Numbered from the stretch's first letter, positions 1-13,100 are shown. The stretch is DNA of 64,000 nt from Zonotrichia leucophrys gambelii (GCF_028769735.1 NC_088171.1:80652716-80716715), one strand, 5' to 3'. Notes: a model not told the origin generated them from the sequence alone. Program-made: numbers and translations.

Positions 1-469
1 TTCAAGATTAATAGTATTTTATACATTTTAAGTTACAATGCTTAAGAGGGTGATCAGGGGTATTTTTCTACAATCATTTGTGTCATTCTGCAAACAGCTC
101 TCAGAATATTTATTATACTCCATAATTATTATGCAGTTTGAGGTGTTAAAAGTTAAAGATTAATATATTTAAATGGGTTGTATTATACTCAATATTCTCA
201 AAAATGAGTTCCTAATAATTTATATATATAAAAATATATATATATATTAAAACTATATATATTTAGATCAGATTTCCACACTTTCACTATAATAGTTCTG
301 GTATCATGCAGTCTCAGTTACACTTGCAGTAAAAGTTATTTAATCTGTGCCTTTAGTCTATATTTAAAAAATGTATTTAATTGTCTTTTGTTATATTTTG
401 GATATACTTAAGAGAAAACATTGAATTGGATATTCAGCCTTTGACAATAATCTGCTTTTTCCTTTCTAG

Positions 470-598
470 GAACAGAAGAATTTATCAACAAAACTAGTAG
501 ATGAGGATGAAGCCAAAACATGTATTTATAATGAGACAATCAAGTTCTGTGTTGAGGCTATAGTGCAGGAATTTTTGTTCCACAGCATTAAATGGCAG
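470..598 (+). CDS. Internal coding exon A of an unrecognised gene
   Basis: This is a 129-base block, open over 43 codons. It follows a pyrimidine-rich acceptor ending in tag at 467-469 and is followed by a consensus donor, cag then gtaaaa, at 596-604. The frame begins E-Q-K-N-L-S and ends F-H-S-I-K-W-Q. It has an acidic patch (VDEDEAK) and then an amphipathic, helix-like stretch (IKFCVEAIVQEFLFHSIKW). Both ends fall between codons, so it joins in frame to the block at 3360-3469. An in-frame tag lies immediately upstream, inside the acceptor, so coding must enter by splicing. I do not recognise the family. No part of it resembles delta-catenin, whose exons lie 63 kb downstream on the same strand. 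No start codon or earlier exon is visible. Alternatives are a decayed or lineage-specific gene, or a chance open frame between splice-like sites; the fit with exon B argues against chance. Confidence 0.6.
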
Positions 599-3359
599 GT
601 AAAAACAATAACAGTTTTGTTTGATATCAGTACAGTAAAGTAAGTGCTCAGCTTGGATGTATTTTGATTATCTTTCAGAAAAAAATTCATTTCTCAACCC
701 AGTCATCAATCTAATTTATTGGTAAATTGAGCTCAAAAACTATGACTCGGAACCCACATATATTTTAGGTTCTTTTGAACATACCAAGAAGTGTCACTGA
801 TGGGGAGGCTTTGTAAATTTTTGATTTTTATTTTTTGGAAAAAGGTCAGTGCTGTGTCTTTTGGAAAGAAAGCCTGGTGCATACACAGCTTTCTTTCAAT
901 AGTTTGATTAATCTCAAGGATTCTTATTGTGGCAGAGTAAGTGATTCAGGGATCACTGCTCAAACTCAATACTTAACTCCAAAGAGGGCATGTTCATTGC
1001 ACATTCTGGCTCATCCCCTGTCTAGGTCTTTTTGCTCTGGGCATAGAAAGTACAGACAGACTAATTCAGATCTGGAATTGCAGGAAAAAAACGTTCCTAT
1101 TGAGCTGCAATTGAAATGCCAAGACTGGGGGAAGGAGAAAGTTTAAATTATAACTCAAAATCTATTGTGGCAGTGTTTGCAGACATTCCTTTTTGCTGAC
1201 CTGCTGCCCAAGAACTGGAACTGCTTGTGTTTTGGGGGCCCAGGAGCCACCTTACCCAGGGGGCTACCGTGCCTTTTGTGTGAGCTAGCTGGGCTTTGTC
1301 TCGTCCTTCCTCACTATAGACACTCAGGGAGCTTGGATTTCCCTGTGCTGTGTTTTGCTGTACTTGCAGTTGTGTGCAGCACTAGGGGAGAAGACACAGA
1401 CTGTTCTGGGAGGGCAGTGCCAGGAGCAGGTTACACAATCAGTTCAGCAGCAACTGCAGGGCTCTGCACCTGTGGCTCTGACTCCTTTCATGTAGCCAGA
1501 GTGGTTTAAGTGCTGTACTTAATGAGCTTAAATGTGTTGCAGTGGAAAAGTATGAAGGATAATTAGTTGGCCTCTATTTTCCTCAATTTTACCCTTCTTT
1601 TGTCAGGCCATGGTTCTTAGAACTTGGTGCATCACTTGTGGGAAATGCAAGTTTTGATGGCTGGGTCAAGTATCAGGGTTTGATGGATGATATTATTTTA
1701 AGTTATGAACTAACAGAAGGAAGAAAAAATGTATTCTATTATCTTGTATGGGGTAACTTTAAAATTGGCAACTCAGTATCAGACAATGCAAATTTATAAA
1801 GCTGCTCACTTGTCAAATATCAGTGTCAAGATATAGGTTATAATCTACAATAAATGTTAGATACAACACAGCACTGAGTGTTCTCAGTTGATGCTCAGGA
1901 TGATGTTGCCTCTAGATGACTCTATCTAAAAAAACTTAAGAACTTACAGTGCTTAGAGTATGTTGATTGAATGGAACATTTGAGCATTTTGGAGATTGAC
2001 TTAATCTCTGTATATGTATTACAGTGTACCACTTGTTTTCTTGTCAAAATTAGTGTATTTTCCCATTAATGTTAAACTTCAGTCACAGTGCCCAAAATCT
2101 TGTACAGTTTTCTTGTGTATGTGACTTTGCTTTTAATATCACTATAGGGTGATACTGTAATTTACTGGTTATGTTCAGTTGCTGTTTTACTGGCCCAGCA
2201 CTAAAATTTGATGGCCAGAAGACTTCCTTTGTGATCAGACTAGTCAGCACATTGGCAGTCTATTTCTGTTGTGTGGGATCATCCCACACCACAAACTGTT
2301 GCGGGGAGCTGAGGTTCTCTTTTGCCCAGTGTCAGGCTGAAGGAGTATAAATTCTGCTTTTGGAATGACTGTTCGAGAGGTTTTACTTTGCTGCTGTGCC
2401 AGCATCCCTCACAAAGGCTACAGTGTTTAAATACAAAATAGTATTTCTTACCACTTAACAGGATGCTCTTGGATTCTTTTTCCATCTCAGCAGGGCTCTA
2501 ACACGGTGCCAGACCTTTATTTTGTGGGCATCCGGTCTGTATTCCCAGTTCCAGCGTGACTGTCAGCCCCAGCAAGGGATGGCTGGCCATCAGCACAGGG
2601 GAGCCAGGGCAGAGCATGCTAACAAGCCTGGCAGCATGGGGGGCTCACCAGCCAGGACCCTGACCCTCAGGATCCCAGCAGGGTGGGTCTGGAGGCAGGA
2701 ACAAGGTTCAGAGGCGAAAGGAGTTCACTCCAGGTTCAGAAGAGGTCAGACAAGTTCCTGGTGATGAGGCAGGGTGAGGTGAAGCCCAGAAGAGCAGTCA
2801 GTGACTCCTGCTTGAGGCAGGCCCAGGGGCAGTAGCTGGGTCAGCCTGAGTGCAGAGGCCCCAGGTGAGATCCCAGGGATGAGGCAGTTCCTGTGCCAGC
2901 CTGGGAAGTCAGTCTGGCTCTGGCTCAGTGGGGTTGGTGGCCGGGCACAGGCACCTGCAGTGTGGTGGCAGCTCAGCTCACGTGGCTGTGGCCAAATGTG
3001 GGAGCCCCAGCTCTGCAGCCACTCCTACACAAGCGGTAGGGCAGCCACCAAACCTTCTTCCAGCTTCTCCTGAAAAGCTCTTTCGGGCTTGCCAGGATAT
3101 CTCAGCCCTGCTTTTGCCACACAAAGCTGGGTTGGAGTGTGTTGCAGTATAGACAATCACTGGGAGGTCTCACCTCTGTCTCCCACATAACAGTGATATG
3201 AAAATACTCTCTTTTGATCAATATTTAACAAAGTAAGATAACATTTCTGATACACATCCAAGGACAACCTACTAGGGTATCTTCCATAGCATATGGAATG
3301 GTCAAGAATTATCAAAAAATTTAAATATATGACTGCTTGTTTATACTGTTTATTCACAG
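599..3359 (+). other. Intron between unrecognised exons A and B
   Basis: The interval begins with gtaaaa and ends with ttcacag. The left and right parts are AT-rich and show no recognised element. A GC-rich insert of unknown origin occupies roughly 2500-3150 and is listed separately. The short open frames here (for example 835-1146 and 1165-1509) have no protein-like features that I recognise. Confidence 0.5.
2500..3150. other. GC-rich block of unknown origin
   Basis: About 650 bases are clearly richer in G and C than the surrounding AT-rich intron. Purine-rich words recur (ggttcagaggcgaaagga and then ggttcagaagaggtcag near 2707-2750, and several copies of gaggcag). It breaks off sharply near 3150 into AT-rich DNA. 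Open frames exist on both strands but none looks like a known protein. It may be an unclassified interspersed repeat or a fragment of one; I could not match it to CR1 or to a known LTR. Confidence 0.3.
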
Positions 3360-3469
3360 ATCAATGACATTCAAATCTCTGCTCTCTATGATGGAGGCAG
3401 TCTGTACATGTCAACCAGTGACGAAACAGACATGAAAGTCTGCTTTCAGAGACTGACACTTGCTTTCAG
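3360..3469 (+). CDS. Internal coding exon B of the same unrecognised gene
   Basis: This 110-base block is open over 36 codons plus two bases. Its acceptor ends ttcacag at 3359, and a gtacta donor starts at 3470. The frame set by exon A continues as I-N-D-I-Q-I-S-A-L-Y-D-G-G-S-L-Y, then M-S-T-S-D-E-T-D-M-K-V-C-F-Q-R-L-T-L-A-F. The base composition is visibly less AT-rich than the flanks and the residue mix looks like a folded domain with short beta strands. The donor leaves two bases (ag) of a split codon. If the donor is not used, the frame runs on for 18 more codons and stops at taa, 3526-3528. I cannot assign a family. The A-B join gives about 79 residues without a stop and with matching phase, which is the main support for a real gene. 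Confidence 0.62.
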
Positions 3470-6400
3470 GTACTATAGGGAGAGTAGCTTACCCCTGCCA
3501 CAGAGCAAATCTAAGGGAAATAAATTTTAACATCTTCAGCCCCCTGGATGTGCTTTTATCAGCAAAAGAGTATCTAATTTTCTTACAGTCACATCCATAG
3601 ACTATTTCTTCCTCTTCTGCCACAGAAAGGTAGTGGGTGGGGAATGATAGGAGGCAAGCTGGGTGGTCTCTGTGAGGGCCTCTGTTCATCGCTTCCATGA
3701 CTCATGGAGGTCATGTCATCCCAGGAAAGCTCAGCTTAGGGAGGGACTCCTCTCCTTATTTACATTCCACATACTTGCAACAAAAAAGTTTCAGTGAATC
3801 ATTAACAGAAGCTCAAATACTGAATTTACTATACCTGGCACAGATGCTAACCTTATGGTCAGCATAAGTGACAGCATCATTTACATGATCTTAAACAGTA
3901 TAATAAAAGGATAAATGAAGTCTCCCTCCATTTTCTCTCTTTTAGGACTAGTCCCTCACATCCAACATTGTAGTATCAAATTTTGTGAAGCAGCAAAAGC
4001 TGCAAGAAGTATATTTTAGCAAGTGTCTTGTGGCTATTTAGAGCAAGGCAAGGTAGATGTGATGCCTTGCAGTTTTGTGTGCAAGCTGTGCCCTCTGTGC
4101 AATTTCTTCTGCTCACTGCCATTGGGAAGGACTTCCCCCTTCCATAACCATGAAGCATGGGGTATTTTTTCGCTGCTGGAGCAGGCTCACCTGTCCCTAT
4201 GAACTTGGGCTCTTAGCTCTCCTGGCTGAAGATTTATGGGATCCTGGGCACAATTTAGTGGGCAGACTTTAGGAAGTGGAAAGCTGTCTCTTCTGGCACT
4301 TGCTGAGAACTATTCTGGCACTGCTGCCTGCAGAATATACCAGAATAGATATTTAGTCTTATGTTTTTGTGGACCTCAGTACTGGAATCAAGGCAGTGTT
4401 TTATGTACAGCCCATGCAAAGCTTTCTGTGCATTAAGGGGACATTCAGCAGGGAGCCTGCAGGGAACTGCTGAGGGATTTTTGTGCTTCAGAGTTTTTTT
4501 GGCATTCACCCCAGATAAAGGCACCAGCTGCTATTAAGGCTTGTTATTTTTTCTTACCTTCTCTGCTTTTGTTTCCCTGCAATTAAATAATTAACTTAAT
4601 GAGAGATTTCTGGTTACTCTGATAATGTTCTGGGACATTGTTGAACTTCTGTGATCAAGGTGAACTCTGACAGGTGTCAGGATCTATTTTCTGTTATGTA
4701 GAAAGGCAGTGAGAAGCAGCCAAAAGCAGCATAGAGCAATGACACAGCACAAAGCGATTCAGTAAAAACACAAAGTCCCTTAAATCAAAACTGTCTGTAT
4801 GTTTAGGGAAGACTGCATTCGATGGCTCAGTAATTTTTGTTTACTAATTTTTATTTGGTTTTTTTCTGACTAGATTAATGGTGCACTGGAAAGGAGTGAG
4901 TAGGAAAACTGGAGGTTTTGTAGTAAAGAAAATAATTTCAACATACATTAAAAGTAAAATTTTCTTTGGTATTTAATCCATACTTGTCAGGAATAAAAGT
5001 TGGAAGACTTTTTTTCCCCAGAGGCAATGAAAAGCATGAGGAAAACTTACTTGTGGCTGTAAAATTGTTGTGTAGGTTCTTGTTCTGAATGGTACAGGGT
5101 TTGTATAAAAATAAATATTTTTGGTATGTGTGGTTTTTTAACTGTTTCAACTTAAGTATACTTAGAAAGTTTTATTTTGAAGTGGCGAGTGCATTCAAGC
5201 AATGCTGCCAAATTCCTGGATTAGTACAGTTAATAAAGAACATTGTGTTGAATTTAATTTGTGAAAAGGGATATGCAGCCTCAATTATCTTGGAAAAAAT
5301 GCTACAAAATCTGAAAGTGTTAGAACACCCAAATGATTTATAGACATAGTAGTTTATTGTCAAGGATAATTAGTCTGAAATGCGTATACAGTATATTGTC
5401 TTTAAGTCTTTCTGACAATGAGATGATACCACTCCAGTATTCCAACTTCTGTTTCAGAAGAACCCATCACCCTCTCTTTGTATTTGTGGCTTCTTAGAGG
5501 AAAAGGCAGTAAAGCAAAAGTTATGTGGTAGCTGGTTTGAAAACCATTCCTCAGACCAGAACCTTACTGAAGTTACCTTGCTGCTAGATGTGGGAGGTTG
5601 TGACAAGATCTCAAGTGAGATGAGGAAGCCTAGTCTTCCTCCTAAAAATAAGCTCCCCAAAGAAGATGAAAAGGGTTCTTAAGTGCAGAAGGGGCAGAGG
5701 GGAAAAAAAAAAAAAGGAAGGTAGAAAACTTATCTTTTAAATACAGAAAAATTCCAAATTACTAAGAAAATAGCACAGAGGTGAAAGTGGCTCCTACTGT
5801 GTCATGGTACAGTGATTTAGTCCTTTTGGCCTTGCTTTATGCCAGCTAGTGACCTTGAGTTGCAAACTGTGAACATTTTCTCTCCCTCCTCATTCCCCTG
5901 CCATGATTTGCTGCATTTCCTCTCTGCTTACCCCTATTGTCCAGCTGCTCCAGAGTTCCTCTGGCTTCTCTTCTTTCCCCCCACACCTCACATCCTACCA
6001 TGGCCACCTGCCCCAGCAGGCAGTCTGCTTTTTAGTGGCATCCCTGGGAATCCCAGCGGGGAAGCACAAGCTCCAGCCCGGTCCCTTCAGGGAGCGGAGT
6101 GTACCTCTGGGAGCCCAGGCCTGGATGAGGAGGATGGTGAGAGCTTTCCCCACAGACACTGAATTACTCAGCATGCAGCTGCCTGCTGCTTTCCAGCAAT
6201 TGCTAAATCACAGTTCAGGCGGAGGCAAAACAAAGCTGCCCTTGACTTAAGGAATAACGGCCTGCAGCCTTAATTATTCTGGAATTTAAAGGCTTACTGT
6301 TAGCACTAGACAATCAAAGGGAAGAGTGCTTTAATACTGCTAGAGATGTGGGTTTGCTGGTAACCAGGACTTAATAAAGCTGATATTTCTTCATTTGAGC

Positions 6401-9372
6401 AACCTTGCCTACTTTCTGTGTGATTTTGTTCTGCTTCTCTGGAGACAATATACGAGTGAGGAAAATTCTTAATTCCAAGCACAGGATTGGAGGACGTTTT
6501 CCTCAGCATCTCAAAGTAGTTCTGGCATCTTTTCTCAGTGGTAGTCCTCTTTTTTTTGTTTTATACCACACCTGCTAATAAGGGTGTGTGTGCTATGAAA
6601 ATGGGCAAGTGCAGGGAAACAAGAAAAGGTGCCCTTTACTAAATGGCTGTTGAGTGGCTTTTCCGAGTGTCACACCAGAGCAGGCAGAAACATTGAATGG
6701 CTGTCGGGACTGCAGCTTGATGGGTTTTTCACTAAAAAGCTGACACTGACATTATGTTTTGAATCTTTTGTATTTCTTCACAAGCTGAGTAAGATGAATT
6801 TGTCAAATATCTATCCAGTAAATAATGTGTAGAAATCCTCCAAGTGACATGTCTTTTTAGCTTGTCTGGCTTTTTACCCTTCTGTTGGTTTACAGTTTCC
6901 TGTGAACAACGACTGTTACTACCCCCATTTTGTCTGCACATTTATTTTAATTTTAGGAATCTTATTACCTATTGATAAAAACCTTCATATTTGAATATGC
7001 TTTTAAAAAATAAAATAGAAGCCTAAGTTTTTAGCACTATCCTGTTCTTTGCCTCTGCCCTCCACCCCCAAAATGTTTGGAAAACAGAACACTAAAGCAA
7101 GTGCTGAAAAGATCCTTTTTAATTCTGACACTTGGCACTGTTAAATGATATTGTATATCCAAAGAGTGTAGCCTTGGTAAACTTTAGAAGTAAAAATTTA
7201 GTTATTTACCACAGTATAATTTTAGGTATCTGTTTCTAAAGCTGCACTGTACACCTGAGCTCCCTGCTTGTTCCTTTCGTTCTGTAATCACTTACAGACT
7301 GTGTGTGCAATACTGATGGTAACTGAGCCATATGATTGGTTTAGTATATATTCTGAACAAGAAATTAGTTACTCAAACTAGTATGTGATTCAGTGTCCTA
7401 TTTTAGATTGATTTTTTCCTTACTCTTGGCAAAATATTTTGGGATTCCCATCACCAAGTTTTAAAATATAAAATTGTAAAAGGAAGCTTCAGCTGAACTC
7501 TTTAAGTGCAGAAGAATGGGCAAAGAAAGGGGAGCAAAGCTAAATAGAAAACTATAAGAAAAATATGCCAGATTTTTTTTTGTTTAAATTTCTGTAACTT
7601 TTTTTCTTTCCTCTGCTAAAACACAGTTTTTACATGCATAAAATCTTGAGCAAAAGAGAGGACTACAAAAGCAGATTAAAACCAATGGCCTCTTTTTACA
7701 TTTCATTTACAATGCCTTGCTGAAGATAAGGTAATTCCAGCTTATTTAAAAACAAGGTACAAGAGAAATGGTTTCTTGAGTCCAAGAGAAATTATATATA
7801 GCTACATAATTGGAACAAGTGATAGATTGAAAGGTATTTCTGTTGTTTGTTTTTTAGCAGCTATTTGATATAGTTTTTAACTAGAAATTCCAAGTATCCA
7901 GGTATTTGTAAGTGACCAAATGGAAACAAGGACATCTACTCTGTGAAGGCAACAGTTGTACTTTAAAAAATTAGAGCTCAGATTTTCTGAGGTGATTTCT
8001 GAAACTAGACCATGAAAAAATGGAATACAAAATATACAGAAGAAATTAACCTTTCCCCACCGTACAGATCGGCTTTGAGCCCTTGGGCTTTGTGCTTAAT
8101 AGCACGGGTTACTGGGCCACTTCTACCCAGTTGGTTTTTTCCCCTTGTCTTGCTTTGTTACCAAAGCAGTCTTTGCTTTTTCAAAATTGTTGTCTTCTGA
8201 GGTGACAGCGTACTTTGGATGATATTAAATCCATTGGCAAATAGTTATCAGTTGGAGTGTTTGCACTTTAGTCACCAATTTGGAAAGGTGCAACGAGCTT
8301 GGTGCCATTTTTATTTGAACAAATGGTTGTCCATGATATAGTAGCAATTAAATAATTAATAACTAAATATTCACTGTGACCCCGTAGTAGGTTCAGAACT
8401 TATTTAAGATTCAAAGATTTTAAAATCCAGTATGTAAATTAAAACAAAGATGAAGGCATATTACAGTTCAAAGGGCAGAAGAAGTTTTGTCAAGTATTTC
8501 AGTGATAGGTTTGAAGCATTTAGATTTGTTACTTTTTTCATCTCTTTAATCTTCATTATTTTTGCATACTCTCTTTAACTTCATGAATAAAAAGAGTTCC
8601 ACATGAATTTGGAAAAGATAATGCTGTTGCTTACAGAATGCACATTTCATGGTTTTTTGTGCTTCAGTGACTGAGCTTGTGTTTAGTTAGCATTATTGTC
8701 TTTTCATCAAGAGGAGGTCACACACAGTATCTATCCCAAATGCATGAAGTCTAGTCTACACTCTACACTTGTGTAGTGTGGCCCAGTCTTTTCAAAAGAA
8801 CCACGAACAGGTTAAGCTCTTCGGATTTTTAAGCAAACAGTTACTGTAAACATCCAGGAAATCAGATTAGTCATCTTAAACTGAGATTCTGAACCTTTTT
8901 TCAGAGAAAAACATCAGTGCTTACAGACATGTTGAAAAAAAAGAATCCTGTTAGAAGTAACTAATGTGTGTCACCCCATGACAGTAGTTCAGAAGGTTTG
9001 ACTTGCCATTTTATTTCCAGTGCTGATGTTTTCTTCCGTGCCTGTAGAGGTTCAGGGAGGCTCTCATGTATATAATCTGCAGCATTTCACCTTTATGAAG
9101 AGGGGTAATTTTTTTTTTAAACAGCTTGCCTTCTGTTTGACAATGCCTGCAGAAGATGACCACTTAATCTGGTCATGTTTGTCAACAAACCTCATTATTT
9201 AACAGGATCAGAACTTCCACATGCAGAAAAAAAAAAAAAAACAATCAAGAAGACAGGAACTGAAGGAAGTAGAGAAGGAAAAATGTGTTGATAAAGAGAT
9301 GAGTAAGCAAAATTGAAGGAAACATTTGATAAAAGAGTGCCAGTTAAATGAGCCTTAATTGGTCTAATCCTA
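3470..9372. other. AT-rich non-coding stretch without recognised genes
   Basis: There is no open frame that looks like a protein and no CR1 signature. It contains candidate splice acceptors at 3944-3945 and 4872-4873 that could serve exon B (see findings), a short poly-A run at 5703-5715 and a moderately GC-rich segment at about 5840-6240. The rest is featureless intronic-type sequence. Confidence 0.6.
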
Positions 9373-9901
9373 TGCAAGCTATCACAGCACCAGAGCTCAG
9401 CTCCCAGGGGGACTGGGTGCCAGAGGCCAGCTCGCTCTCAGACCAAGGCCACGGGTCAGCCCCTAGCAAGGAGGGAATATTCAGCTCTTGGTGATTAGGC
9501 AGCTCTTGTGATTTCAGATTTGCTTGCTAGGGGCTTTCCCTTGGCTTGAGGCTCCTGCAGACGGTAGAGAGAGGAGAAGGAGAAGAGGCCGGCTGCTCCA
9601 TGTGTATGGCTTTATTGTAGGGGTTCCGTGAAGGGTCTCAGCTCTTCTTCTTCCGAGTTAGTAGGGGTACAGTATGCTACTGTTATACCCTTGGCCTGGA
9701 TCCAGTCCTGGCCCATGGCAAAGGTGTTAGAGTGACCGTAAGTGACCAATAGTGGGTTAACAAGATATTGTCTTACATGGCTATAGGGATAGGGTACAGG
9801 GTGGATGTCCCTGGAGTCAGGAAGCTTCTTTGCTGCTGTGTCAGCATTCAGTTATTCAGATTCTCCACGGGGCCTTGGCTAAACCTGATTGTTTCACTAC
9901 A
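9373..9901 (-). mobile_element. Solo LTR of an endogenous retrovirus (antisense)
   Basis: A sharply bounded block, richer in GC than its flanks, reads on the minus strand from TGTAGTGAAAC (ending at 9901) to a terminal TTGCA at 9373. It therefore has the TG...CA ends of an LTR. A minus-strand AATAAA lies at 9611-9616, about 285 bases into the element and followed by a CT-rich stretch, as in a U3-R-U5 arrangement. No gag, pol or env sequence and no second LTR is nearby, so it looks like a solo LTR left by recombination. The five bases on each side (tccta and gccag) do not match, so either the ends are slightly off or the target duplication has decayed. The family name is not assigned. Confidence 0.55.
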
Positions 9902-10049
9902 GCCAGTATTTAAAGAATTCTTATTTTGGAAATATTACTAATTTTGATTTTTTTTTTCCTTTTAAATCTCTGCAAATATCCAGGTATGTAATTTTAAAAA
10001 TAGTAGTTGTCATCAGTTTAGACATCTAGTCCATCTCATTGTCACGTAA

Positions 10050-10105
10050 ATGAAACTAGAATATTTTTAAAGGTGCCTTCCAACCCAAAGGATTTTGACA
10101 TGAAG
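10050..10105 (+). mobile_element. Short CR1 LINE 3' tail fragment
   Basis: The words tttttaaaggtgccttccaacccaaagga at about 10065-10093 match the canonical avian CR1 3' terminus in the sense orientation (tttaaaggtcccttccaacccaaa). The following ttttgacatgaagatgat looks like a decayed version of the terminal short repeats. It is too short and diverged to assign a subfamily. Confidence 0.5.
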
Positions 10106-13100
10106 ATGATATCTTTGACTGAAAACCATCTTGACAAGTGACAAGGGTTGCAATTACCTAATTTGTAGATTATGCTTGTTCTTTTTAGTATTTTTTCTGA
10201 CTTGAGAGAAAAAAAAATTCATTAAAAATGTCTAGTTCAAAAGAACAAATGTTGGGATAGTAGTGCATGTCTTTTTTTCATGTTCAAACAAACAGCTCTA
10301 GTATTTATTGATGACTACTCTAATTACATGTTAGGAGGAGAAAAAAAACTGAAAATGGCTACAGTATAATATCAGATAAAACCCCAAAATTATGTTTCCT
10401 ATATCTGTCTGTTTTTTTCAATGTGTGACATTGATACTGTATCAATTTGAGTAACTTCGTAAGTCACACAACTTGAGGTGCTTCCACAAAGAAGGAAGGA
10501 GAAATAAGTATTTATGGAGAATACCTTTAGTTTTTGACTAACTTTGCTTTCTTTAAAGATTAACTGCTGCTTGTTTTTCTTTTGTAACTAGTAACTGACA
10601 AGAAACATTCCAGGACTGTAGATGCAGCAAAAGGACTTGCATTTAATCCTCTCTGTAATTCAGGAGTGAAGCATTAAGGACTCTATTCAAGATTAGAGTT
10701 AGTAACATTTGTTTCAAGTTAAATGTATTTTTTACTGCTATTTCTGCACTGGAGCTTTCCTGGTTTAACCCTGCAATTACAATCAAACAAAAGTTGAAAC
10801 TCTTTCAATAACAGCTCCTGAGGCTACAGATGACAAGTCAAAGTTGTGGTCTTTAGCTTATGCGCCTTGAGTGGAATGGACAATTTATTTGCTAGCAGTG
10901 ACTTCCAGAACTCCCAAGCATTTAAGAATAAGGATTTTTTGATCTCCTGGTTCTTTTTCTTCACCTTTTTTCTTTTTAATCCATAAACTAATCAATGACA
11001 TTTTCTGGCTGGCTTCTCAAGAGAGGGCAAGTGTAAGGTGTGAACATGGACTGTAATGGAAGCAATGCGTTTGTGCTGAGAAGAAAGAGGAAAACCTTCC
11101 ATTTCTGAGAAATCAGCTATAGTAAAATTTCACACATGACTGTTTGACTTCAATTTGTCACTGTTCTCTGTACACAGAGGTTCCACCACCATGAGAAATA
11201 TCTAGTTTTTGTGATGTTATTTACTGTGAAATTCTGCTTTGTGGTTTTGCTGGCACATAAATGTCATTAATGATGGACATTGCAAAACTCAGTCATGTTT
11301 CAACAGTCACTTCCTCTTTTTAGGTAACAAATTAACCACTGAAAACTGAATGGAAGTCTGAGGACTTCATTTGACAACAGTGACTTTGGGAGCCTGTTCC
11401 AAAAGATTGAAATATTGACATTAAATGTGTTGACGGTCATTGAGTCTATAGCCTTCGAGTAAATTCATCAGACAGAGAGAGTTACTTTGACCTGCTTAGG
11501 AGCCCTTTTCTGGATCAGTTAATCAAAACTTCAGCATTGGTGTATATGTGCTCAGCATGAATTCCGAGACTGCCAGGATTTATATTTGAAAATCATAACT
11601 TTGCAGGTAACAAACTTACTCCTTTTGAGAGTCTGAAGGATTGACATAAAAAACTGGTAATCCACTGTGGACTCTTAAGCTGTCTTAAATTTCTACAGGC
11701 TGTAAAGAGCACATGGAGAAAGTTATCCTGTTACTTCATTATTTTCTCCTTTCCATTGCTTTGTCATATCTGCATCTTTTTTAAAATTTTGTTCTTCTTC
11801 TAGAGGATGTATAGGAGTATAACAGAAGTTAACTGTACATATCTATTTTACATCTCAGTTTGAATTCTGAAATACAATATCAGGGAGTATGGGAAGACAT
11901 GACAAGAAAAATTATGAAATTTTTTTCAAGGACTTTTAAGTTCTTGGAAACTTAAGCTGATATTCATGATACCTGTTTATCTGAGGGAATGTTGTATTCC
12001 ATACATCTGCTATTGAGTGTGCCGCATTTAAACTGTCTCAATCAGATTGCTGCTAAGAACTCTGTGGGACACTTAATTTCTACATTTTTAATGGCTTGAG
12101 TATGTGTATATTCCCTTTCTCCATAAGCAATTTTTATATTCCTAACTGTTTGTGTTTACTGAAAATTCCTCCTTGTTTCCCAGTAAAACTGTAATTTGTG
12201 CGCAGATGCTGTGCTGCAGGGCATGCAAAGATCAGAATATGCACTGGTTGATTGATTCCTTCTAATAAAATGAGAATTTTATACTACTCTAAAAATTTGA
12301 TTTAATAGCATTTCCTACATTCCAAAATGTCAAATTTTATCCTGTTCCATCAGTGTATTTAGTTAGTTCTTGTGTACAGTACTTGTATTTTAATGCAAAA
12401 AGATGAGCTACTGCAGTCTTAAGGTTGCCTATCTAAAATTGCTTAAAAAATAAAAAAGGTCAACGAGCAATACTAATGTGTTGTCTTACCACCTGCAGAT
12501 TTACTGATGCTCCATCATAGAGGTCAAAGGGAAGAAATTGAATTAATTCAAAGAGCTCCTGGAGTGTAGGAACTAATCCTATTTAAACCTTTGAGTTAAT
12601 GAAGTGGTAGGTGTGGAGTCTTCAGCAGGAGAAGGCAACCTTTTTCTCATAAAGGGGTGCTGGAACACCAGAGCTTTGTGTAATTTTGTTGCCTGTCAGG
12701 TCAGATAAACAGCAATGGATGACTACATCTGTATTTTGCTAAAAGCCCAGGGTTTTGACAGCATACATGGAGACTTCTTTGATTGAATTTTTGAAATATT
12801 TCAAATGTTGCATGAAAATATTTTCACCAAAATAAGGAGCTATTATTGCTGCATTGATTCAGATTTATTTTGCATGCCCAGTAGTGTATTGTGAGTAGTT
12901 TACTTTACAGATGAAATTTTCTGATGCATGCAGTAACATGTACTGTACTGTGGATATTGCCTGTCATCTTTATTTAACATCCAGCTAAAGGGATGCAAAA
13001 ATTGATAATTGAAACATCTCTGACTTCAGCAGATTAGTAAAATTAAGTGCATTGGTGATAAAAAGTAACCAAGAATATATGAACTAGCAGGATAGATATC

